The notes under the pieces: generated by a model
What the model was told of the DNA's origin: nothing
The model's input: the letters and a program-made list of their open reading frames with translations, nothing else
Databases searched by the model: none
Made by a program: the position numbers and the translations under genes
NCBI GenBank assembly: GCA_964409485.1
Contig: CAYPDM010000035.1
Span: 1-15,624, forward strand
Direction: 5' to 3'
DNA from: JAFGPF01 sp964409485
GTDB lineage: Bacteria > Chloroflexota > Dehalococcoidia > Dehalococcoidales > RBG-16-60-22
DNA: 15,624 nucleotides
Part shown: piece after piece, positions 6,908 through 12,946 of the stretch
Layout: each line of letters opens with the position of its first letter
Numbering within the stretch: position 1 is the stretch's first letter

Positions 6908-7915
6908 CTAATCTATAATAATCCTCGCCTCACCCGCCTGCTTTACCACCTCCCCGACCACCTTTATTTCAGGCAATTGCGCGGTAAATTTACTCGCATT
7001 ATCCGGGGCGCAAACAACTACCATGCCGATGCCCATGTTGAACACGTGGTACATCTCGTCGCGGTCGATGTCGCCCAGGCGCTGGAGCAACGGGAAAATC
7101 GGAGGCACCGTCCATGTCTTGCTGTCGAAGCGCACCGCCAGCCCTTCGGGGATGACGCGGGGCACGTTATCGATTAAGCCCCCGCCGGTGATATGGGCCA
7201 TGCCCTTGACGTACGGCAGCAGCGACTTGAGCTGGTTGTGGTAGCAGATGTGCGGCTCCAGGAGGGCTTCGCCGATGGTCTTATCGAGCTTCGGGTAACG
7301 CTTTTGCAGGGTCTCTTTCGTATCGCCGAAGATTTTACGCGCCAGGGTATAGCCGTTGGTGTGGAGTCCGTTGGAGGGCAGGCCGAGGACGGCGTCCCCG
7401 GCGGCGATTTTCTTGCCCGCGATGATTTCATCTTTCTCCACCACGCCCACCACGAACCCGGCCAGGTCGAAGTCGCCGCCGCTGTAGATGTCGGACATCT
7501 CCGCCGTTTCCCCGCCGATTAGCACGCAATCGACCTCCGCGCAGGCCCGGGTCAGCCCCCCCACGATTGCCTCCACCTTTTCCGGCACGAGCCTGCCGAT
7601 TCCTATATAGTCCAGGAAGAAAATCGGGCTGGCGCCGCAGGTGAAGATGTCGTTGACGCAGTGGCTGACGATGTCGATGCCGACCGTATCGTATTTGTCC
7701 AGGGCCACCGCCAGCCTTATCTTGGTGCCCACGGAATCTGTGCTGGAAACGAGCACCGGCTGCTCGTACCCCTTGAACTCGTACATGCCGTTAAAAAAAC
7801 CCACGTCGCTTAATACTTCGGGACGGTGGGTGGCGCTGACAATTTTGCCGATGAGCTTGTTGGAGATGTTCTTGGCATTGATATCCACACCGGCTTTAGC
7901 GTAGGCGTCTGGCAT
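6908..7915 (-). CDS. purM: Phosphoribosylformylglycinamidine cyclo-ligase (AIR synthetase) PurM
   Basis: PurM closes the imidazole ring of purines, turning formylglycinamidine ribonucleotide plus ATP into aminoimidazole ribonucleotide. Family motifs are plain: SSTDSVGTKIRLA, GIDIVSHCVNDIFTCGASP, LIGGETAEM, GLPSNGLHTNGYTLAR and HITGGGLIDNVPRVIPEGL. I start the protein at MPDAYAKAGVD (335 residues). AGGAGGT lies 6 bases before that ATG, and PurM proteins normally begin with this AYAxAGVD segment. The frame stays open a further 29 codons upstream, but that stretch has no family resemblance. Gene order makes this the first gene of the minus-strand purine/NAD run. A weak promoter candidate (TTTACA, 18 bases, TAATCT on the minus strand) lies in the gap upstream. 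Confidence 0.95.
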   Translation of the reverse strand: MPDAYAKAGVDINAKNISNKLIGKIVSATHRPEVLSDVGFFNGMYEFKGYEQPVLVSSTDSVGTKIRLAVALDKYDTVGIDIVSHCVNDIFTCGASPIFFLDYIGIGRLVPEKVEAIVGGLTRACAEVDCVLIGGETAEMSDIYSGGDFDLAGFVVGVVEKDEIIAGKKIAAGDAVLGLPSNGLHTNGYTLARKIFGDTKETLQKRYPKLDKTIGEALLEPHICYHNQLKSLLPYVKGMAHITGGGLIDNVPRVIPEGLAVRFDSKTWTVPPIFPLLQRLGDIDRDEMYHVFNMGIGMVVVCAPDNASKFTAQLPEIKVVGEVVKQAGEARIIID

Positions 7916-7995
7916 AACGTTACCTCCTGCGGGTGGATTAACCTTACGTCTTAAGATTACCAAATATGGGGGTGTTCTGTAAATGGCGGGGCTTA

Positions 7996-8024
7996 TTGAC
8001 ACACCTCCCCATCCCCGCTAGCAT
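7996..8024 (+). promoter_or_regulatory. Predicted sigma-70-type promoter for the DUF6504-type gene
   Basis: TTGACA (7996-8001), a 17-base spacer and TAGCAT (8019-8024, 4 of 6 to consensus). Transcription would start near 8031, where GGAGGT (8031-8036) provides the ribosome-binding site, giving a very short leader to the ATG at 8049. Confidence 0.55.
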
Positions 8025-8048
8025 TATTACGGAGGTAATTTACAAAAT

Positions 8049-8345
8049 ATGCCGGAGCGTTTTTTCGCCCGTGAGATAGAGGTCACCACCGGCGGGGATA
8101 TCAAAGTCCCCGTCTCCTTCAAACTTGACGACCGCCAGTAGGACATTGCGGAAGTCCTGGAGTCCTGGCCGGACCATGGCTACGGCAACAACCCCCCACA
8201 GCGTAAGCGGTGGTACCACCGCCATCACCGCAACTACTACCGCGTAAAAACCGCCGAAGGCCAGGTTTACGAGATTTACTACGACCGCGGCACCAAGCTG
8301 ACCCACCCCGAGCTTAAAAAATGGTACCTCACCCGCCAGCTCTAA
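8049..8345 (+). pseudogene. DUF6504-like small protein gene interrupted by in-frame TAG
   Basis: One frame runs from ATG 8049 to TAA 8343-8345 with a single TAG at 8139-8141 (codon 31). Both sides read as parts of the same small protein: MPERFFAREIEV and KVPVSFKLDDRQ before the TAG; DIAEVLESWPDHGYGNN, KRWYHRHHRNYYRVKTAEG, VYEIYYDRG and KKWYLTRQL after it. This pattern (variable start, W...W motif, RVKTxxG, YEIYYD, WYL) resembles DUF6504, whose role is unknown. In that family the interrupted position usually holds an aromatic residue, as I recall it, probably Tyr, so TAC or TAT to TAG is the simplest change. A strong promoter and ribosome-binding site remain. It could be a recent pseudogene, a sequencing error, or less likely stop readthrough. 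Confidence 0.68.
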
Positions 8346-8353
8346 CCGTCATA

Positions 8354-8382
8354 TTGCATCAATCCGCTCGATAGCTTAGAAT
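8354..8382 (+). promoter_or_regulatory. Possible promoter for tRNA-Cys
   Basis: TTGCAT (8354-8359), a 17-base spacer and TAGAAT (8377-8382, 5 of 6). The predicted start is about 8389, 9 bases before the mature tRNA. The -35 match is poor, so the tRNA may instead rely on the upstream promoter. Confidence 0.35.
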
Positions 8383-8397
8383 GATATAGCGTAACGC

Positions 8398-8473
8398 GGC
8401 GACGTGGCCAAGTGGTTAAGGCGGGGGTCTGCAAAACCCCTATTCGGCGGTTCGAATCCGCCCGTCGCCTCCA
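8398..8473 (+). tRNA. tRNA-Cys (anticodon GCA)
   Basis: A complete cloverleaf can be drawn. The acceptor stem is GGCGACG (8398-8404) with CGTCGCC (8463-8469). The anticodon stem GGGGT/ACCCC encloses loop CTGCAAA, with GCA at 8431-8433. The T arm contains GGTTCGAATCC. Position 73 is T, the usual discriminator for tRNA-Cys, and CCA is encoded (8471-8473). The transcript lies 52 bases after the DUF6504-type gene. Confidence 0.97.
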
Positions 8474-8486
8474 GTTTATCCCCAAT

Positions 8487-8519
8487 AAAAAACGGGCTGC
8501 CGGAATGCCCGGTAACCCG
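8487..8519 (-). terminator. Rho-independent terminator of the small gene 8543-8800
   Basis: Read on the minus strand, CGGGTTACCGG (from 8519) pairs with CCGGCAGCCCG around the loop GCATT: 11 positions with one mismatch and one G-T pair. It is followed at once by six T (8492-8487). It lies 23 bases beyond the stop of the minus-strand gene and 14 bases from the end of the convergent tRNA-Cys. Confidence 0.8.
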
Positions 8520-8542
8520 CGTCTCTCCCGCCCTCCTGCCCA

Positions 8543-8800
8543 TTACATCAAGCAGGCCTCTATTTCATCTTCGTAAACGGCTATCTCTTTCCTGTTTATG
8601 CCAACGCGTACGTTATAGATATAAAATACCTGCCCACTGGGAGGATTCATCCAGTAGTAATTAGATACCTCCCCGACCTGCCCCGCGTACCGGCTGATGT
8701 CGTTTTCGCGCTCCGTCAGGCTCTTTTCGCTGGCGGGCCGGATGATAACCTTTTGCCCCACCATGTATTTGGGCTTAACGGCATTGTCCTTCATAGTCAT
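8543..8800 (-). CDS. Small SH3-like hypothetical protein, probably leaderless
   Basis: This 85-residue protein matches no named family I can state with confidence. The pattern VGQKVIIRP, YAGQVGEVSNYYW, QVFYIYNVRVG, KEIAVYEDEIEACL suggests a small all-beta, SH3- or KOW-like barrel. It is cytoplasmic, with no signal or membrane segment and a single Cys near the end. Support for a real gene comes from context. A near-consensus promoter places the predicted transcription start at or next to the first ATG, and a good terminator follows the stop, so the gene is a stand-alone unit. No ribosome-binding site precedes the ATG at 8800. Alternative starts at 8794 (second Met) or at the Met before VGQKV also lack one. 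It faces tRNA-Cys convergently and diverges from tRNA-Leu. Confidence 0.78.
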   Translation of the reverse strand: MTMKDNAVKPKYMVGQKVIIRPASEKSLTERENDISRYAGQVGEVSNYYWMNPPSGQVFYIYNVRVGINRKEIAVYEDEIEACLM

Positions 8801-8806
8801 TTGCGC

Positions 8807-8835
8807 ATAATAATACGAAATTGTTGATTTGTCAA
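8807..8835 (-). promoter_or_regulatory. Near-consensus promoter of the small gene
   Basis: On the minus strand TTGACA (8835-8830), exactly 17 bases, then TATTAT (8812-8807, 5 of 6). The expected start, 6-8 bases after the -10 box, falls on or beside the A of the ATG at 8800. Confidence 0.75.
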
Positions 8836-8866
8836 TACTTTGTTTTGAAATTTATCCGGTTTTCGT

Positions 8867-8888
8867 AAAAAACCCCCTGGTTTCAGGG
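8867..8888 (-). terminator. Possible short minus-strand terminator
   Basis: On the minus strand CCCTG-AAAC-CAGGG is followed by GG and six T. The stem is only 5 bp. No minus-strand gene lies to its right, so it might block stray antisense transcription from the tRNA-Leu side before the small gene's promoter, or be chance. Confidence 0.35.
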
Positions 8889-8911
8889 CTACGTAAACTC
8901 GCCCCCACTCC

Positions 8912-8940
8912 TTGACACCCCTACCTTCAGCACCTACAAT
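8912..8940 (+). promoter_or_regulatory. Near-consensus promoter of tRNA-Leu
   Basis: TTGACA (8912-8917), a 17-base spacer and TACAAT (8935-8940): 11 of 12 consensus bases. The predicted start near 8947 is about 6 bases before the mature tRNA, as expected for a strong tRNA promoter. Confidence 0.85.
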
Positions 8941-8952
8941 GATTTTGAAAGC

Positions 8953-9037
<85 letters not shown>

Positions 9038-9070
9038 GAATTTTACCAGACCTGTTAAGTAAGATGAAAA

Positions 9071-9763
9071 ATGAAGATAATCGGACTTATCGGGGGAATG
9101 AGCTGGGAGTCGTCGGCGGAGTATTATAAGCTCATCAATGAGTTTACCAGGGAAAAACTCTCCGGATGGCACTCATCCAAATGCCTGATATACAGCCTTG
9201 ATTTTGCCGAGATAGAAAAGCTACAAGACGAAAGAGAATGGGTAAAACTAACCGGCATTATGATTGACACCGCCAGGAAGCTGGAAGCCGGCGGCGCGGA
9301 ATGTATCCTGATTTGCACCAATACCATGCACAAGATGGCAGAAGAAATCCAGGCAGCCATTTCAATTCCGTTAATTCATATCGCAGATGCCACGGGAGAA
9401 GCAATTAAGACAGAGGGATTAAAGACCGTGGGGCTGCTGGGAACAAAGTACACCATGGAAGAAGATTTCTACAAAGGGCGGCTGTCAGAAAAGTTCGGGC
9501 TGAAGGTGATTATTCCGGATAAGCGGGACAGGGAAGTCGTTCACAAAGTAATCTATGACGAGCTCTGTCTGGGGAAAATTAGCCGGGTTTCAAAAGAAAA
9601 ATTCAGGAAAATTATAGCCAGGCTGGAAAAAGAAGGCGCCCGGGGAATTATCCTCGGCTGCACGGAGATACCTCTGTTAATAAAACAGGATGATGTAAAA
9701 ATACCGGTATTTGATACCACCAGAATACACGCCAAAGCGGGGGTGGAGTTCGCATTTAAGTAG
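9071..9763 (+). CDS. Aspartate/glutamate racemase family protein
   Basis: This 230-residue protein of the Asp/Glu racemase superfamily interconverts L- and D-amino acids without a cofactor, using two cysteines. Both catalytic motifs are present: Cys82 in ILICTNTMHK and Cys197 in ILGCTEIPLL, with the N-terminal IGLIGGMSWESSAEYY of the aspartate racemase (RacD/YgeA) branch. Glutamate racemase MurI is less likely, since the N-terminal GGMSWES is characteristic of the other branch. Substrate cannot be settled from sequence; these proteins include broad-range racemases. No convincing ribosome-binding site precedes the ATG. The gene looks AT-richer than its neighbours, with many AAA, ATA and TTA codons, which suggests later acquisition. 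It may be read through from the tRNA-Leu promoter. Confidence 0.87.
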   Translation: MKIIGLIGGMSWESSAEYYKLINEFTREKLSGWHSSKCLIYSLDFAEIEKLQDEREWVKLTGIMIDTARKLEAGGAECILICTNTMHKMAEEIQAAISIPLIHIADATGEAIKTEGLKTVGLLGTKYTMEEDFYKGRLSEKFGLKVIIPDKRDREVVHKVIYDELCLGKISRVSKEKFRKIIARLEKEGARGIILGCTEIPLLIKQDDVKIPVFDTTRIHAKAGVEFAFK

Positions 9764-9813
9764 TGCGCCAGCTGGCTCTAGTTAGGTTTGAAATAACCTG
9801 AAAGGAAGATAAA

Positions 9814-10383
9814 ATGCCTCCCTGGCTAGTCATATTAATAGGTTACCTCCTCGGTTCAATACCGACGGCTTATCTCACCGGGCGTATCCTGAAAGGCAGG
9901 GATATCCGGCAGATTGGCGATGAAAACTCCGGGGCGGCCAACGCCTATCGCGAGCTGGGGCCCCGGGCAGGCATACTCGTCGGTATTATTGATGCCGCCA
10001 AGGGGGCGGGAGTTATCCTCATAGCCCAGGCAGCCGATATGTCCCATATGGTTGTCCTGTTCACCGGACTGGCGGCTGTCATCGGTCATAACTGGCCGGT
10101 ATTTCTCGGCTTCCGGGGCGGACGGGGAGTAAGCACTACCATCGGCATATTACTCGTCCTGGTAACTCTGCCGATGATCATACTCGCCCTGCCAACGCTG
10201 ATAATCCTTATCTTCAGAAAGAATGTCACCCCATCCATGGCCTTCCTCTTCATCGCTTTACCCCTCGTGGGCTGGTGGTTGAAAGTGCCGGGAGTGCTCA
10301 TCGCTTACGGCATCGCGCTGCCTGCCCTGACGGGCATTACCACTTTCTTCAGGACCAGGCCCAGGACCATAAAAGAGGCCTGA
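9814..10383 (+). CDS. plsY: Divergent PlsY-like glycerol-3-phosphate acyltransferase
   Basis: PlsY is an integral membrane enzyme that moves an acyl group from acyl-phosphate to glycerol-3-phosphate, the first step of phospholipid synthesis in many bacteria. This 189-residue protein has the family's hydrophobic layout and N-terminal GYLLGSIPTAYLTGR. Motif 1 is altered: GDENSGAANAYRELGP at 36-50, where GSGNPGATN is usual. Motif 2, GHNWPVFLGFRGGRGVSTT at 91-109, keeps the pattern with Arg in place of the usual Lys residues. The third motif near the C terminus, normally HRxNIxRLxxGxE, is not recognisable; the protein ends in FFRTRPRTIKEA. It is therefore a PlsY homologue, perhaps a paralogue with changed activity. 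AAGGA at 9802-9806 precedes the ATG by 7 bases. Confidence 0.78.
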   Translation: MPPWLVILIGYLLGSIPTAYLTGRILKGRDIRQIGDENSGAANAYRELGPRAGILVGIIDAAKGAGVILIAQAADMSHMVVLFTGLAAVIGHNWPVFLGFRGGRGVSTTIGILLVLVTLPMIILALPTLIILIFRKNVTPSMAFLFIALPLVGWWLKVPGVLIAYGIALPALTGITTFFRTRPRTIKEA

Positions 10384-10399
10384 GAAGGCCCCCCGCCGA

Positions 10400-10428
10400 T
10401 TGACATTATCAGGGCATATTGTTAAACT
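10400..10428 (+). promoter_or_regulatory. Predicted promoter for the cobO-fbp unit
   Basis: TTGACA (10400-10405), a 17-base spacer and TAAACT (10423-10428, 4 of 6). It would leave a leader of about 125 bases before the TTG start of the next gene. I see no cobalamin riboswitch box or strong stem in that leader; it contains a 9-base direct repeat AACAGAATT (10499-10507 and 10530-10538). Confidence 0.5.
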
Positions 10429-10559
10429 TAGATAGCACACCAGGGTTATGCCGCCTGAAGACCGTGCAGAGTTCGCCACCATATTATCTGCAAAGTAAAA
10501 CAGAATTGCGCAACGCCGATAATTTAAACAACAGAATTCCGGTACTTTAAGGGGCTTCA

Positions 10560-11093
10560 TTGACCATCAAAAACGGAAAGGGTCTGGTCCAGATCTTTAC
10601 CGGCAATGGCAAGGGCAAGACAACCGCAGCGCTGGGTACCATACTCCGGGCTGCCGGTCACGGTTTAAGAATATTCATTGTTTTCTTTATGAAGGGAGAC
10701 TACGAGTACGGTGAATTCAGCTCTCTTCTCAAACTACCTAATATCGACGTATTAAAGTCCGGCTTCCGCCAGTTTACCGACCCGCTGAATATAAAGCCGG
10801 AGGAGAAAGAGCAGGCGGAAACAGCCCTGGCGGCAGCCAGAAAAGCCATAATCGGCGGCGATTACGATCTTATAGTGCTGGACGAAGTGAACGTTGCTCT
10901 GGAATACCACCTCATCGAACTTGACGAGATTACTAAACTTATCAAAGACAAACCTCCCGGGGTAGAACTAATCCTTACCGGTCGCTACGCAGATAACGCA
11001 CTAATTGAGATGGCCGACCTGGTGACCGAAATGGTGAAGGTCAAACATCCATTTGATAAAGGCATCAAAGCCCGCAAGGGAATCGAATATTAA
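10560..11093 (+). CDS. cobO: Cob(I)alamin adenosyltransferase, CobO/BtuR type
   Basis: This 177-residue protein adds the 5'-deoxyadenosyl group of ATP to reduced corrinoids, giving adenosylcobalamin or its precursors. The P-loop GNGKGKTT lies at 15-22 within the characteristic LVQIFTGNGKGKTTAALG. Further family signatures are AAGHGLRIFIVFFMKG, the Walker B-like DLIVLDEVNVALE and LILTGRYA, and the tail VKHPFDKGIKARKGIEY. The start is TTG; AAGGGG lies about 6 bases before it and no better in-frame start fits the short N terminus usual for this family. The class V FBPase starts 16 bases after its stop, so they probably share a transcript. In corrinoid-dependent organisms this step is important, but no cobalamin transport or synthesis gene is next to it. 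Confidence 0.9.
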   Translation: MTIKNGKGLVQIFTGNGKGKTTAALGTILRAAGHGLRIFIVFFMKGDYEYGEFSSLLKLPNIDVLKSGFRQFTDPLNIKPEEKEQAETALAAARKAIIGGDYDLIVLDEVNVALEYHLIELDEITKLIKDKPPGVELILTGRYADNALIEMADLVTEMVKVKHPFDKGIKARKGIEY

Positions 11094-11109
11094 ATAAACG
11101 GAGGTAATT

Positions 11110-12207
11110 ATGAAGGTTACACTGAGCGTCATCAAAGCTGACATCGGCGGGTACGTGGGGCATTCCGAATCACATCCCGATATTATCGCTAAAGCCCAGG
11201 AATGTCTGGACAAAGCTAAGAAAGAGGGAACGCTGATAGATTGCCAGGCCACCAAGTGCGGCGATGACCTTCAGCTTATCATGACGCATCAGAAGGGAAC
11301 GGGCGACTACGAAATACATCAGCTTGCCTGGGATACCTTTGTTACCGGCACCGAACTGGCTAAAAAGATGAAACTTTACGGCGCCGGACAGGACCTGCTG
11401 ACCGATGCCTTCTCCGGCAATGTCAAGGGCATGGGCCCGGGTCTTGCCGAGATGGAGTTTGAGGAAAGGACTTCCGAGCCGGTGCTTATCTTCATGGCGG
11501 ATAAGACCTCCGCCGGGGCCTGGAACATGCCTCTCTATAAGATGTTCGCCGACCCGTTCAACACTATCGGTCTCGTCATCGCCCCCAGTATGCATACCGG
11601 CTATACCTTCGAGGTTCATGATGTCAAAGAGCACAAGAAGATACGCTTCAACTCACCTGAAGAGATATATGATATGCTGGTCTTCATCGGGGCGCCGGCT
11701 AGATTCGCTATTAAGGCCGTATACCACAAAGAGACCGGTGAAATAGCGTCAGCCTCCTCGACAGAGCGCCTTTCGCTGCTGGCCGGCAAGTACGTCGGCA
11801 AGGACGACCCGGTGTGCATCGTCAGGGCGCAGGGCATTTTCCCGGCGGTCGGCGAGATACTGGAGCCGTTCGCATCTCCGGTGCTGGTGGAGGGATGGAT
11901 GCGCGGCTCCCACATGGGTCCGCTGATGCCGGTATCGGTTGAAGACAGCACACCCTCCCGCTTTGACGGCCCGCCGCGAGTTATATGCCTCGGCTACCAG
12001 CTAAACAACGGCATGCTGGTCGGCCCGCGGGACATGCTCGCCGATAAGGCGTTCAACCTGGCGCGTCACCAGGCCAACGAGATGGCCGACATGATGCGCC
12101 GGCACGGTCCCTTCGAGCCACACCGCCTGCCCCTCGACGAGATGGAATACACCACCATGCCCCAGGTGATGGAGAAGCTCCAGGGCAGATTTGAAGACCT
12201 TGATTAG
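11110..12207 (+). CDS. fbp: Fructose-1,6-bisphosphate aldolase/phosphatase, class V (archaeal type)
   Basis: This bifunctional gluconeogenic enzyme condenses dihydroxyacetone phosphate and glyceraldehyde-3-phosphate and then removes one phosphate to yield fructose-6-phosphate. The 365-residue length is typical. Metal and substrate residues match the archaeal enzymes by position: Asp11 and His18 in KADIGGYVGH, Asp52-Asp53 in CGDDLQL, Asp131-Lys132 in FMADKTSAGAWNMPLY, and Tyr228 with the Schiff-base Lys231 followed by Asp232-Asp233 in AGKYVGKDDP, one residue offset from published archaeal numbering. The family is found in archaea and deep-branching bacteria; its presence implies one-way gluconeogenesis. 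GGAGGT lies 4 bases before the ATG. It follows the adenosyltransferase by 16 bases. Confidence 0.95.
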   Translation: MKVTLSVIKADIGGYVGHSESHPDIIAKAQECLDKAKKEGTLIDCQATKCGDDLQLIMTHQKGTGDYEIHQLAWDTFVTGTELAKKMKLYGAGQDLLTDAFSGNVKGMGPGLAEMEFEERTSEPVLIFMADKTSAGAWNMPLYKMFADPFNTIGLVIAPSMHTGYTFEVHDVKEHKKIRFNSPEEIYDMLVFIGAPARFAIKAVYHKETGEIASASSTERLSLLAGKYVGKDDPVCIVRAQGIFPAVGEILEPFASPVLVEGWMRGSHMGPLMPVSVEDSTPSRFDGPPRVICLGYQLNNGMLVGPRDMLADKAFNLARHQANEMADMMRRHGPFEPHRLPLDEMEYTTMPQVMEKLQGRFEDLD

Positions 12208-12236
12208 TTCGAAGCTGATATTATTTGACTATAAAA

Positions 12237-12263
12237 GAAGCCGCGGTGTTAAACCGCGGCTTC
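12237..12263. terminator. Strong hairpin between fbp and rdgB
   Basis: GAAGCCGCGGT (12237-12247) and ACCGCGGCTTC (12253-12263) form a perfect 11-bp stem with a 5-base loop, 29 bases after the fbp stop. On the plus strand it is followed by ATCCG, not a T-run. On the minus strand it is followed by TTTTATAG. It could pause or attenuate transcription after fbp, protect the 3' end of the cobO-fbp message, or act as an imperfect bidirectional terminator. Confidence 0.5.
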
Positions 12264-12287
12264 ATCCGTAAACGAAAAGGAATAGAA

Positions 12288-12899
12288 GTGAGTCAAGAAA
12301 AGCTCCTCTTGGCGACCAACAACAAAGGTAAAGTTCGCGAATATAAAAGCCTGCTCCGCGGAATCCCACATCAAATAGTCACCCCGGCCGATGAGTGTAT
12401 TGCCGCAGAGGTCGAGGAAACCGGGAGCAGCTTTGAGGAAAACGCCGGGCTTAAGGCTGCCGCCCTGGCGGCGGCAAGCGGGCTGCTGACGCTGGCCGAC
12501 GACTCCGGACTGGAAGTGGATGCCCTGGGTGGGGAGCCGGGGGTTTTATCCGCCCGCTATGCCGGGGAAGGGGCCTCGGATGCGGACAGGATAAACTACC
12601 TGCTGGAAAAACTTAAGGGCGTGCCTGAAAAGGAACGTAACGCCCGCTTTCGGTGCGTGATTGCCATAGCATCGCCTGAAGGCAACATACAGACCTGCTC
12701 CGGCGAATGCCGCGGAGTTATCGCTGCAAAACCGGGGGGTAACAATGGGTTCGGCTACGACCCCGTCTTTTACGTGCCGGAGCTGGGCAAAACGATGGCG
12801 GAGCTGCCGCCGGAGGAAAAAAACAAGGTAAGCCACCGGGCCCGGGCGGCGGAAAAAGCCAGAGAAATACTCATGAAACGTAATTTATCATCGATATAG
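12288..12899 (+). CDS. rdgB: XTP/dITP pyrophosphatase (RdgB/HAM1 family)
   Basis: The enzyme hydrolyses non-canonical purine triphosphates (dITP, XTP) to monophosphates and keeps them out of nucleic acids. Motifs run in family order: LLLATNNKGKVREY near the start, EETGSSFEENAGLKA, ADDSGLEVDALGGEPGV and SARYAG, GFGYDPVFYVPELGKTMAEL, and KVSHRARAAEKA. I place the start at the GTG at 12288 (203 residues, typical size), with AAAAGGA about 7 bases upstream. The frame is open 21 codons further up, but that part spans the hairpin at 12237-12263 and has no family match. moaA follows after a 47-base gap. Confidence 0.94.
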   Translation: MSQEKLLLATNNKGKVREYKSLLRGIPHQIVTPADECIAAEVEETGSSFEENAGLKAAALAAASGLLTLADDSGLEVDALGGEPGVLSARYAGEGASDADRINYLLEKLKGVPEKERNARFRCVIAIASPEGNIQTCSGECRGVIAAKPGGNNGFGYDPVFYVPELGKTMAELPPEEKNKVSHRARAAEKAREILMKRNLSSI

Positions 12900-12902
12900 C
12901 GT

Positions 12903-12926
12903 TATAATAACCCTTTCCTGTATAAT
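12903..12926 (+). promoter_or_regulatory. Possible -10 elements upstream of moaA
   Basis: Two perfect TATAAT hexamers lie at 12903-12908 and 12921-12926 in the rdgB-moaA gap. Neither has a recognisable -35 box at 16-18 bases, so promoter activity is uncertain. AGAGG at 12934-12938 is the likely ribosome-binding site for moaA. Confidence 0.35.
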
Positions 12927-12946
12927 ATCCATTAGAGGCTGCTATC

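Noticed and set aside
7916..8002. 29-codon N-terminal extension of purM
   Set aside because: No similarity to PurM; a consensus ribosome-binding site stands directly before the ATG at 7915, and the family normally begins there.
8040..8306. 88-residue minus-strand open frame
   Set aside because: It is the reverse of the DUF6504-type frame, which has the family pattern, a promoter and a ribosome-binding site. The minus frame is hydrophobic by virtue of being antisense and has no family match.
8404..8664. 86-residue plus-strand frame starting MAKWLRRGSAKPLFGGSNPP
   Set aside because: It begins inside tRNA-Cys and the first residues are just the tRNA read in frame; it then runs over the terminator and the opposite-strand gene.
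10448..10498. 16-residue open frame MPPEDRAEFATILSAK in the cobO leader
   Set aside because: Too short, a poor ribosome-binding site, and no regulatory codon run; not supported as a leader peptide.
10429..10559. Cobalamin riboswitch upstream of cobO
   Set aside because: I could not find the conserved B12-box or the expected set of stems, and the leader is shorter than usual for this class.
12225..12287. 21-codon N-terminal extension of rdgB
   Set aside because: It spans the 11-bp hairpin and has no RdgB similarity; the GTG at 12288 has a ribosome-binding site and gives the normal length.
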